The notes beneath the pieces were generated by a model. The model ran no database searches, was not told the DNA's origin, and was given only the letters and a program-made list of their open reading frames with translations. A program made the translations under genes and the position numbers. From Zarea fungicola (taxonomy: Eukaryota; Ascomycota; Sordariomycetes; Hypocreales; Cordycipitaceae), in assembly GCA_900169235.1 (NCBI GenBank), contig FWCC01000409.1:1-41570 (forward strand): a stretch of DNA of 41,570 nucleotides, given 5' to 3'. Below, one piece after another: positions 32,848 to 41,570 of this stretch; within the stretch, counting starts at the first letter, position 1; each line of letters opens with the position of its first letter.

Positions 32848-33021
32848 TTTGCTTTTGGGTCGTCAGAAACTAGAAAAAAAATTGTAAATTTTGATTAAAT
32901 ATGTAAGGTTAAAAATCCACATGAGTTTTGAAAGTCGTGATGGACAGCCTGGATAGTATCTATTTAACCTTATAAGTTATTGGCGCTCTGTTTACGCCAA
33001 CGAGGCTTTCCGACGAGAGCC

Positions 33022-33047
33022 TTGCCGAGTCCGGCGACCTTCGGCTT
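33022..33047 (-). promoter_or_regulatory. GCCGA / TCGGC dyad upstream of the decarboxylase gene
   Basis: GCCGA (33024-33028) and TCGGC (33041-33045) flank a GTCCGGCGACCT core, 175-200 bp upstream of the decarboxylase ATG. The left half and GTCCG core match the site at 28335-28359 in the lyase/aconitase promoter apart from one inserted A. On the gene strand TCGCC and TCGGC are also 9 bp apart. Confidence 0.5.
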
Positions 33048-34041
33048 GGGTTTTCTAGAACGCTTGACACTTTGTCGTGTTAACTAGTTACTTGCCGATT
33101 GCTATGGCCTCCCCGGCTCCATCCATACCGAACTGGTCCCTGTGGTTCTTGCCACTACCAACCATTTGTATTGCATCCATCTCCAATATCAAGTTCAATC
33201 GGTGCATCCATATTTTCGTCTGGCTTCCATTTAACCGAGACAATCAGGCAATCTATTCGTGGTATTATAAGCCAGTCAGCTGGCGGGCGGGGGCAGAGAG
33301 TACCGTTGATTTTGTCACGGACCGGCCGGCAGAGGCGCCGGAACTATCCGTAGCTGAGGCTTTAGAACTGCGCTGGAAGGCATTCATAGGCTAGGTTTAT
33401 TCTACGATCAGTGGGTAGTTTATCACTAAATGGATGCCTCTGACCCCGTCATCACAGCAAAGCCTCCCACTGCACCTAATAACTTTCAGCAATAACAAGT
33501 CTCGTTCCCAACAAGGACAGCATTTGCCTGTTGTAACCTTTTTGGGCCGACCGGTGGACCTGTTACTCTTCCGACTGGCTAGGGTGGCCACGGCCTCTAC
33601 AGGTTGGCAAACTTGAAACTACCAGTGGCCCGTCGCAATGGGGATTTATTGAATGTGGCAATGGTACGATGCACAGTGAGCGTCCCACAGTTTCCACCTC
33701 ACGGAATCTACCAGCAGCTTACCTTGCCCAGAGCCTTGGTACTCCAGGACAAGCCTTTGCCAAGATGCTGGTCGGCGGTCATACGCAATTCTTCAACCCA
33801 CCGAGGTGACCCATTCTGCGCTCCGCCCACTGATTTTAGCTGTCATGCACACCGATTCCATAGTTAAGGATTCCCGTTGGCACAAAGGCGGCCCATCCTG
33901 GTAGGCTGACCGAAGCCCGATCTTCCGTCTTTTCTTCTCCCGCGGCGCACATGCACAGCTGGCGTCATCCTCAAAATAGTAGCAAAGCCCTCCTGCCGAA
34001 TTATTAGTCTGCCCTGCATGTTATCATGCTTGTGCCGGGTC

Positions 34042-34116
34042 GTGCCTGAGCCAGACCCCACGGGGCCGGGAACCGTGTCCCAATTCAGGCACAACGCCGG
34101 ACAGAGCCCCGTCCGG
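34042..34116. promoter_or_regulatory. Nested inverted repeats upstream of the FABP gene
   Basis: Outer arms GTGCCTGA (34042-34049) / TCAGGCAC (34085-34092) enclose inner arms CACGG (34059-34063) / CCGTG (34073-34077). Next to them is CCGGAC (34097-34102) / GTCCGG (34111-34116). Three dyads in 75 bp, about 200-275 bp before the ATG, suggest a multi-protein binding region or a hairpin-forming segment. Confidence 0.45.
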
Positions 34117-34201
34117 GCGCCACTCCGTCGCCGAGAAAAAACAGCCTTCCCACATGTGAATAGCATGTGAAGGTTGGCTACGGGAAGAATCTGGGGTGAG
34201 C

Positions 34202-34208
34202 TATAAAG
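34202..34208 (+). promoter_or_regulatory. TATA box of the FABP gene
   Basis: TATAAAG, 109 nt upstream of the ATG at 34317, followed by a C/T-rich leader. This is a good core promoter and fits the strong codon bias of the gene. Confidence 0.5.
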
Positions 34209-34316
34209 ACACGACGATATCTGGGGTAAAAGAAAAGGACGTGGCTTGCTATTCTCCTATACTGTTCTTCTCTGTTCATACTTGCTCCAGCCAAAGTTAC
34301 ATACAACACCACAATC

Positions 34317-34780
34317 ATGCAGGACATTGTCGTTGGCAAGTACCGTCTCACCAAGTCGGAGAACTTTGACAACTTTCTCTCTGAGATTGGTGTGTTTTTA
34401 CCCTGCCCAAAATTTCGTGGTTTCTTTACCTCTTCTAACCCATTTCTGCAGGTCTTGGCTACATCAAGCGCAAGCTTGCCCAGTCCACCAACCCCGAAAT
34501 CACAATCACCCGCGACGGCGACAAGTACACCATGATCACCTCCTCTGCCCTCAGCACCACCCAGATCACCTTCGCCCTTGGCGAGGAGTTCAAGGAGGAT
34601 CGCCAGGACGGCGTTTCCGTTACCAGCCTTGTTACCGCCGATGGCAACACTTGGACCCAAACCCAGAAGCCCGGTGATGGCAAGGACCTTCTCATCGTCC
34701 GCGAGTTTACCGACAGCGAGCTCAAGGTCACGTCCACCATCAACAAAGTTACCGCCAACCGTGTTTACGAGCGCATCTAG
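34317..34780 (+). CDS. Cytosolic fatty-acid-binding protein (FABP/iLBP family)
   Basis: Exons 34317-34389 and 34452-34780 (intron 62 nt) give 133 aa, the usual iLBP length. The family landmarks are in order: GKYRLTKSENFDNFLSEIG at the N-terminus (strand A and helix I), GYIKRKLA, ITRDGDKYTM, LGEEFKEDRQDG (strands E-F), NTWTQTQK and the C-terminal REF...NRVYERI, whose R-x-Y carboxylate-binding pair is typical of FABPs. It should bind fatty acids or another small hydrophobic carboxylate inside a ten-strand barrel in the cytosol. The codons are strongly biased (mostly C-ending), unlike the cluster genes around it, which points to high expression or a different history. The family is best known from animals; fungal members seem patchy to me. 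A role for the cluster product, such as binding or transport, is possible but unproven. Confidence 0.9.
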
Positions 34781-35311
34781 ACGAGCACGGAGGGAATTAT
34801 TGTAAATAATATGAATAATGAACTGTATAAATACCTTTGCACTGCATCTGGGCGGAGCCAATATCTGTCTCGTAAATTTGTACCAACGTATTTAATCTAT
34901 CTGTCGATGTAGCTGCATCGGCGGCAGGGGTCCTTGTCAATTTAGCCTCGCTGCATGTAAATCCGCTTCCTGGAGAACCCTGCCTGTTTTGCTAGCTTTG
35001 TACTTAGTTGTCTAGTTTCAATACTGCATACAGCCCGATCCTGCCGAGGCGGACACGTTAAATTACACTTGCATGCTTTTAGCATATGACATCTCGAGGT
35101 GTGTGCAGCACTTCATCGACATCAACCAAGCTCATTCTTTAGGAGACGCATGAGGCAAGGAAACGTACTTGAAAACATCAAACTTATTCTTCTACTACTA
35201 AATCGTCGCAACAATTCTTTGACTCTGACTAATTCCAAACTTTTTTTTGACATCTTGCGCCTCTAATCCCCGAGCTAGCTCCTACGCGTATATCAGGCTA
35301 TGATACCATTT
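34781..35311. other. Intergenic between convergent genes
   Basis: 530 bp of 3' flanks (FABP plus, unknown minus). No supported feature. Confidence 0.4.
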
Positions 35312-35836
35312 TTACTCGTCGAGTTCACGGTGTGACCTTTTTCTCCTGCGCTTGACAACATAACCATCCTCTCCCTCGACGAACGGGCCTGCATTTTCAT
35401 TTTCCTTTGCCGAAGAGGGTGCGGCTCCTTCAGAGCTCGGGCCACCTACATTCATCCAGTTAAAGCTCTTGGAACAACGGGATTTCGACTCCTGCTTGTG
35501 TTCCAGTTCTTTGGCGTACTTGGTAGCCAACTCTGTAGATTTGGCGGCATGCTGTTTGTAGGTCCCCACGCTCGGCAGCAGCGGGTGCTTGGCCCAGGTA
35601 CCGTTCTTCCACTGGACGACTATGTGAATGAGTTCCATCAGAGCACGACTGCGCCCTGCCGAGAGTCCTTTTGTAAATTCCTGGGAGTGTCGAATCTCAT
35701 AAGCAATAGTTTCCAGTCGGGAAACTGACAGCACATCGTCATGGCTAAGAGTGAATGTATGCCTCTCTTTGGTGAAGGGGCATCGGAAAGCAAACGTGAT
35801 CTTCGGGACCTCTTTATCTGTGTCCGAACCGACCAT
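35312..35836 (-). CDS. Small protein of unknown function, probably nuclear
   Basis: Single exon, 174 aa, from the ATG at 35836, chosen for its strong context (GCACCATGG). The frame is open to another start near 36010 (232 aa), but that extra part looks like leader sequence. No domain is recognised. Residues 1-55 look like a small folded unit (ITFAFRCPFTKERHTFTLSH), 60-105 are helical, and the C-terminus is polar and ends with a dense basic stretch (KRRRKRSHRELDE), a likely nuclear localisation signal. It lies between the FABP and NRPS genes. Whether it belongs to the cluster is unknown; it could be a small regulator or an unrelated neighbour. Confidence 0.55.
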   Translation of the reverse strand: MVGSDTDKEVPKITFAFRCPFTKERHTFTLSHDDVLSVSRLETIAYEIRHSQEFTKGLSAGRSRALMELIHIVVQWKNGTWAKHPLLPSVGTYKQHAAKSTELATKYAKELEHKQESKSRCSKSFNWMNVGGPSSEGAAPSSAKENENAGPFVEGEDGYVVKRRRKRSHRELDE

Positions 35837-36405
35837 GGTGCAAGAGTTGTGAAATATTTTCTGCGCGACACTTGTTAGCTGTGTGACGAACAAAACTGGT
35901 GAATGTAGAATAGCTGTATCATACGAGTAAAGGAAGCAAGGAAGAAGATTTCTTGAAGCCTGGAAGCCGTGCGCAGTCTTGAGGGCAAAGCTCTTCTCTG
36001 CAACCAGCACTATTTGGGGTCTTGAAATCGGGGGGAAATTTAAGAAAAGACGTGAACTTGACAGAGAAGCGTTATATTCCTCTCACACTGTGCCGAGCCT
36101 CACTTTATAGCGTTATAGTCCATAAAAGTGAGGGCCATCACGACAAACGGCAAAGAGAGTGAAGCGGCGCTAAACCTATTGAAGGCCACAGTCGCGAGGC
36201 GGAAGAGCAACAGTCAAAGAAACTCTACTTGAGCTACACATTGGCAAATTGAAAAGCTTTTAAAACTTTTCTTCGAGGTCTACAATTGTTCCAAACTCTA
36301 TGGCATTCAATAAAAATACGAATCTATATTCTCGCTCTATGCTTGTATCAATCGTGCGCAGGAAGGCGTAGGAAGTCTTATAAATCATTTCTCGCCGAAT
36401 CAAAC
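35837..36405. other. Intergenic: promoter of the small unknown and NRPS 3' flank
   Basis: 569 bp between two minus-strand genes. No coding frame supported beyond the possible N-terminal extension of the small protein to 36010. Confidence 0.4.
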
Positions 36406-39400
36406 TTATGCCAAAGGATCAAACACATCATCTGGGTTGCAAGCGACGTCATGCATAGCTTGATCAAATGTCATCAACAGTCCTTTGACCCAGTCCTTGG
36501 TCATGAATTCGTACCCAGGCCATGTCTCACTGTAAGTCAATCGCAGCGAGAGAGGGGCGTCATCGGCTTCATGTTCAGGCCAAATCTCCATGAGAACCGG
36601 AACCAACGCGTTCGTTTCTCTCCAGCTAATCAGCTTGTCATGGGTTCGCTCAAATACGGGGAACCCAGCCGCCGACAACTCGGTCGTGGTAGGATCAGTC
36701 TTTGGAAGCACCTGCAAAATGACACTGCTGTCGAATCGACGAGTCGTGCGCGCAAATTGGACGTTGGGGCACGGCACTTCCATGTGCGGCAGGTTTTCCA
36801 CGTGCTGGGTCGAGACATCCGTGCAAAGCTCGCGGTGCGTGCGGCGCTGCGACTTGCCAAAATTGACTCGTGTGAGCGTCCCTACGACCATCATGGCAAA
36901 GACGTCGACCGAGTCCGCAGTCGGCCGGCCATGGTATCCTCCTGCGAACTGAATGTCCAGGTCCTTGTCCAGCTTCTGCTGCTGCAGCTGCTGCGGTTCC
37001 ACCACGGTCTTGGCCAGGGTCATGGCCCAGGCTGCTTGTACCACTGCGGTTGGTGATTGGATACCATGACGACGAGCATTGCTGATGAGCTGCTCAAGAT
37101 TGAGCAGTCCCCTCACAGACTGGCTGGCATATCCTGTGCCTACGCCCACATATTCAACCTGAGAGCTGCCTTGCAGATTTGTCAACTCCAATTTTCTGCT
37201 GCCAGTCTTGAAGGCGGTAACTCCTCCAAGCTTCATTGACCAGTAAAGGGTGGACGACAGCCAATCCGCGCTGTAGTGCCTTTCCACTGGAGCCATGACT
37301 CCGTACTTTCCTTCGGCACCAGCCGGCTCTTTGCCATGGTACACCTGGAAAATATCCTTGGCCAGCTTCTGGAAGCTCATGCCGTCGTATATTGCGTGCA
37401 GTGCGGAGAATATCAATACACGGTGCTTCAAATCTGCTGACTGAACAATGGTTGTGACTCCACAAAGGCTGTTTAATCCGAGAGTGCCTTCTGCCGCCTG
37501 CTGTGCATGGATGATAGTTTGCTGCCACAAACTCTTAGGATCAGTACTATACTCGCTCACAGTCGTTTTAACGACGCTATGTACTGCAGCAGGCGAATCG
37601 GTCGACAAAATGCAGATCGCAAAAGGGGCCAACGGATGCTCGACCTCCACAAACATGGAACGAAAGGCATCATACTTCTTCAGGGTTGTGCGGATACTCT
37701 GCTCGAGACGGCCAATGTCAATGTGCTCGGGGACTTTGTAGAGATAATGCTCAGTCCAGGGCTTCGAGATCCCAAGTGTCTCAATTTCAGTCAAGAGGGC
37801 AAACCCTCGAGTGTGAAGGGCGGTTGCTGGCAGGATTTGCGCAATCTCTTCAGTGGGAAGTCCAAGCTTGTTGACACATTGTTGGCGGCAGAATGCAGAG
37901 AAATGCTTGAGCTTTTGCGAAAACGTAAATTCGAGCAGCTGCTCCTCATCTTCAAGCTCCATGATCACCTCGTCATCGTCTTCAGCAAGAGACTCAGCTG
38001 CGGCTTCCGCAGCACGTTTGTTTACATCGATAACACTTTGGACAAGGTCGTCCAAGGTATTACTGGCTAATACCAAGTCCATGCCAATGTGCTCAATGCC
38101 TAGCGATCGAGCTTCTTGCAGAAACTTCATCGACCTCAAACTGTCAACGCCAATCGACTGTAATGAAACTGACGTATCGGAAAGCGTATCGTGCCCCAAC
38201 ACCAATTCCAAGGCAAATTTGACATTCGCGGTCACACTCTCGACATTGCCAAAGTCCAGTGCCACCGGGCCATTGCGGTCGTCAGCTGGTGCTTGGGCTT
38301 TGGCAGTATCCGAAGAACCAAATCGCTCTTTAGCGTCCAGCTGCAGCGTTTTCCGGTCCGTCTTACCGCTGGTTATGCGAGGGATTGCAGCCATAATGAC
38401 GTATTCCACGGGTCTCATCCAAGCCGGCAGACCCTTCTCAGCAGAGGCACGGCACTCTGCAATAACGCGTTGCTGATACTCGCTCTCATTGGTACCGTTG
38501 CTTTCAGTGTCTTTGTTCAATCCAATGTAAGCAATGAGGAAACTTCCATCCAGAACGACTGTGGCAATCTCCTTGACTTGGGGGACTTGATCAATGATGG
38601 TGGCCTCAATTTCTCCCAGCTCGACACGTCTAGCATTTAGCTTGACCTGTTCCATGCTTAGGCGACCTTGGAGCTCTAGCTGAGGTACACCTTCGTCGGA
38701 CCACACGATGCGCCCCTTGTCACCTGTTCTGTAGGCGCGGTCAAAGCCCAATCCAGTAACAAAGGCAGCTGCAGATTCCACGGGACGGTTGTGGTAGCCG
38801 TAGCCGACAAGAGGCCCAGCAAGCACAACTTCTCCGGAGAGCCCCATTGGCATCTCCACAAGCTCATCTGTGCGGTGGTTGTCCACAATGATGATTGAGC
38901 AGCAGCTAAGAGCACGGCCTGCAATAGACCCTCTGTAGCCAACGCGAACGACAGAGGCGGTGTTGTTGAAGGTAGCCTCGGTCGGTCCATAGACGTTGAT
39001 CAGTCGCTTTGGAGGCGTGCAGGCTTTTGAATCGCTGGAAAAGTTATCGATGGAGTACTTGGTCAGAGCCTCTCCTCCACTGATTATGTTCCTCAGTGTA
39101 GGCACATTTTTCGGCCTGATGAGCGTAGCCATGGTCGCCACGCATAGCAAGGTGTTGACATTGAAAAAGGTTATGGCCGCTTCGAGGTTGGAGAGTAGCA
39201 GCTGGCGATCAGCAACACACAATGTTCCACCATAGCTCAGCGTGAGGAAAATTTCCAGTATAGTGAGATCAAAGGTTGGCATGCCGAATTGAAGCCAGCG
39301 CAAGTCTGCTCCTGAAGGGAAAGGCTCAAAGGCTTCTGCGTGGACACTGATAGCGGTAGCCGCCATACTATGTCCAATCAAAACAGCCTTGGGCTTTCCA

Positions 39401-40752
39401 GTGGAACCACTTGTATACAAGACATAGGCCAAATCTTCTGGCGTAGGGCCGTCTCTTTGTAGGGTAGTTGAGGAAGATAGTTCCTCGGACAGGGAGGGGG
39501 CTGCCTGGTTGTGCTGCCATTTGGGGGTTCCATCACTAATGTCAACCCAGATGATGCTATCCAGTTTCGCTCTTGCTTCGGCTGGAAGCGCATCAAGATT
39601 GATACCAGGGAACGGAACAGTCCCTCTGCCTAGCACCACAGATGCTTCGGCATCCTCCAATATATCAAGCAGACGGCTTGGTGGGGCATCCAAGGGAAGC
39701 GGGCAAAACGCCATGCCAGCTTTCATCACACCCATAACACCAATATAAAACTCCAATGACCCTGGAAGAAAGAGAGGAACGACCCTCTTGTTTCGGAATA
39801 CTGACTTCCAGTTCGAGGATAAATGATTCTCGGCCACAGCCAACTCCGTTGCCAGTCGGTCCGCCTTTTGGTTCATATCGCCATATGTCAGGCACCGAGG
39901 GCTGTCCAGAGAGTTTCCAGCATATTCGACTGCGACTGCATTGGGGGTTTGAGCAGCTCGTCTCTCAAAGGCACTGTGAAGGAGCAGTGGTAAATCCTCA
40001 TGGGCAGACGTTCCAATATCGACTTTAAGTGGCGGTGCCCGTTGGGTTGTGGAAGGTGGGTATCCGAGGGCGGCCGGCTTGGTTACTTTACGATTTTGTT
40101 TTTGTGACATGTATGCAGCCGACAGGTCCGCCAGATGAGAAGCTGCTGCGGCAGCACCATGTGCTTTATCAAAATTTAGGGTGAGGTCGGCGGTCAAATT
40201 GTCGGATGATGAGATGTACAGTACAAAGGACTAAAGGGGCCATGTTAGTGAATGCTGACAGCAAGCACAGCGTTTGCGAACCCTTGAAGGAACAAAACTT
40301 GCCTGTCGCAGGGGACCATCTTGTCCCTTTGTAGCAACTTCATGAGGTGCATATAGTCTAATAGCGAAATCGAGGCACTCTTCGTTGGTGGCGTTTGACT
40401 CCTCAATGGTGAGTGTTGTGCTCTCAGAGTCAAAGGTGTGCGGCTTGTTAGTAACCAAAGCCGACGCAGTCACAAGTCGTCTTTCCACTTGCGGTTCACT
40501 GCCTTCAGTAGTGGATAGATATTCAGCCACAAATGCAACATTGTCTTGTTCTACAACTGCCGCGACAAAAGTTGCAAATGCTTTGAGAATTTCTTGGCGA
40601 TCGGCGGAGACGGGGACAGCAGGCAAAAATACACTGTGAAACTGTACAGAAGACGACTCAGCTGTATTCCCCGGACCAGAGCCACGCGACCATAAGTCAT
40701 AGAACGGCAGCTCTGTCTTGGGAACCATGGCGGAGCTGGAACCAGCGTTCAT
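36406..40752 (-). CDS. Monomodular nonribosomal peptide synthetase, A-T-C
   Basis: Exons 40303-40752 and 36406-40230 give 1424 aa. The 72-nt intron is GC-AG (CAG|GCAAGT, branch CTAAC, TTTAG) and joins Q150 to S151 in phase 0. Residues 1-220 are an N-terminal region of unclear fold. The adenylation domain (about 234-780) has LYTSGSTGKPKAV (A3), FDLTILEIF with Asp471 (the residue that binds the alpha-amino group of amino-acid substrates), NVYGPTEA (A5), YRTGD (A7), GRLSMEQVKLNARRVELGE (A8) and Lys773 (A10). The carrier domain has GVDSL with the phosphopantetheine Ser847. The condensation domain (about 915-1424) has LPATALHTRGF and LHAIYDG (1094-1100): the first His of HHXXXDG is Leu, but the catalytic His1095 and the Asp-Gly remain. 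It should activate one amino acid and join it to a second substrate. There is no thioesterase or reductase, so release is by the C domain. Substrate not predicted. Confidence 0.9.
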
Positions 40753-41570
40753 GATCGTTTACTCAAGTGAATGATGATGTACACGAACCATGAGACTGAG
40801 ATTCTCTGGCTGTAATTGTTTAATCTGAAAGGGCTATTTCATATTTAATAATCTTCCATCAATTGCTTACTCCACCGACGTTTCGTCCGCATATCTACCT
40901 AATGCTGACTTGAATAGGTCAATTAGCACAGATGGGACGAATGACCTGTGAGATTTATCTCACGTAACCGGGTTTCGGACACAGGCATTCGGTCAACCGT
41001 ATCCCGCTAAAATCTTTCGGCAAACAGGCCCAAACCAAGGACTAGTTAGAGCGAAACCCGGACTCCAGGCTGGAATAGGCATGAAATTACAGTGTTTTTA
41101 GCGTTCCTCTCAGCTTTCGGGCTTACATACGCAGGGCAATAGGAATCCACTCACAGGCTGCTGTAGCCACACAACGTTGATGGATTGGTTGACTGTGGTC
41201 TACCCACGGTCAACTGTAAAGTGGCCGTCTCACCCCCTCACCCTGTGTACTCCTCGTTGTAGGGCAAACCAATCGGCGGCGTCAGCGGAGACTTTTTCTG
41301 CTTTAGGGCTTAGGCCGATCACTTTCTCAATGAAGCCCATGGTGAGCACCCCTGTAAGCTACGAGCCTGATTGTTGCCTTCAGACACCCCCAACGTTGCT
41401 CCTGCAAGACTGTGTTCACATCCTGTCTTGTCTTCAGAGTGAAGTACCGTAAGAAAGATTTGCCGGCAGCTGCCACAGCCATGGGAACCAGGCAAGCAAC
41501 TGCTGTGCCATTTGTGCGCGCCGCCACAAGATGGCCGGCTATAAGCTTATTGTTGCGCGGGGTGTGATTA
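40753..41570. other. NRPS promoter and right edge of the window
   Basis: 818 bp. It includes the palindrome at 40948-40963, a CGGTCAACCG near-palindrome (40990-40999) and a TTCGGC at 41016-41021. On the minus strand near 41340 an ATG in good context (CACCATGGG) opens MGFIEKVIGLSPKAEK and about 20 more codons before a possible donor. I found no convincing continuation, so it is not called as a gene. Confidence 0.4.
40948..40963. promoter_or_regulatory. Perfect palindrome in the NRPS promoter
   Basis: GTGAGATTTATCTCAC: 7-bp arms GTGAGAT / ATCTCAC around TT, 196 bp upstream of the NRPS ATG. The arms contain GATA-type cores on opposite strands (ATCT / AGAT), so a GATA-factor (nitrogen or iron control) or a dimeric regulator could bind. 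Confidence 0.45.

Larger units (their letters stand above)
32848..34316. other. Intergenic, 1.5 kb, between divergent decarboxylase and FABP genes
   Basis: Contains both promoters (dyads at 33022-33047 and 34042-34116, TATA at 34202). A frame at 33104-33394 (plus, starting MASPAPSIPNWSLWF) has no recognised domain, splice signals or homology I know. Shorter frames follow at 33434-33867 and look non-coding. This could hide a decayed gene, but I cannot support one. Confidence 0.4.

Noticed and set aside
33104..33394. Possible small gene between decarboxylase and FABP
   Set aside because: No domain or clear start context, and the downstream frames are broken; it may be a chance frame or a relic.
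35837..36010. N-terminal extension of the small nuclear-looking protein
   Set aside because: The ATG at 35836 has a much better context, and the extension looks like a leader sequence.
36286..37056. Plus-strand frame overlapping the NRPS 3' end (256 codons)
   Set aside because: It is antisense to the condensation domain, with no recognisable motif.
41200..41360. Possible gene start MGFIEKVIGLSPKAEK on the minus strand
   Set aside because: Good ATG context, but no convincing second exon before the NRPS promoter; too little evidence.

Overview
The window looks like nuclear DNA of a filamentous ascomycete (Pezizomycotina, probably Sordariomycetes). The genes have short introns (about 46-96 nt) with GT(A/C)NGT-type donors and CTAAC/CTGAC branch points. 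There are two Zn2Cys6 regulators, an EMC7 subunit and fungal-type membrane proteins. An AT-rich block at the left carries transposons damaged by what looks like RIP (repeat-induced point mutation). All gene models were assembled by eye from reading frames and splice signals; no search or transcript data were available.

Layout. 1-5275: a transposon graveyard bounded by a ~92-bp inverted repeat pair (1-92 / 4824-4916). Inside are a complete 1862-bp Fot1/pogo-type element (2467-4328), a second 1816-bp TA-flanked element of the same style (116-1931) and the end of a third (2045-2466). 5455-7784: EMC7 and a D-2-hydroxyacid dehydrogenase. 9119-9775: a small secreted protein with 12 cysteines, an internal duplication and a heptad-repeat linker. 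12309-19240: a four-TM protein, a Zn2Cys6 regulator, a seven-TM protein and a conserved-looking unknown. 19567-21060: a membrane-anchored GH18 chitinase-like protein.

22503-40752 is the most interesting part, a candidate biosynthetic gene cluster. It holds a Zn2Cys6 regulator, a 9-exon aconitase/isopropylmalate-isomerase-type hydro-lyase, an isocitrate lyase/PEP-mutase superfamily lyase, a PEBP-fold protein, an intronless MmgE/PrpD protein that strongly resembles fungal cis-aconitate decarboxylase, a fatty-acid-binding protein (FABP), a small nuclear-looking unknown and a monomodular A-T-C NRPS. The enzyme types fit chemistry on citrate/aconitate/itaconate-like tri- and dicarboxylates, followed by NRPS coupling to an amino acid. 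The product is unknown to me. Four intergenic regions of this block carry GCCGA/TCGGC elements, as dyads or in 9-bp-phased tandem. That suggests the cluster regulator binds there and may control its own gene.

The order of the cluster genes is: regulator (-), aconitase-like (-), lyase (+), PEBP (+), decarboxylase (-), FABP (+), unknown (-), NRPS (-). No transporter, P450 or citrate synthase is visible, so the cluster may continue beyond the right edge or rely on primary metabolism.
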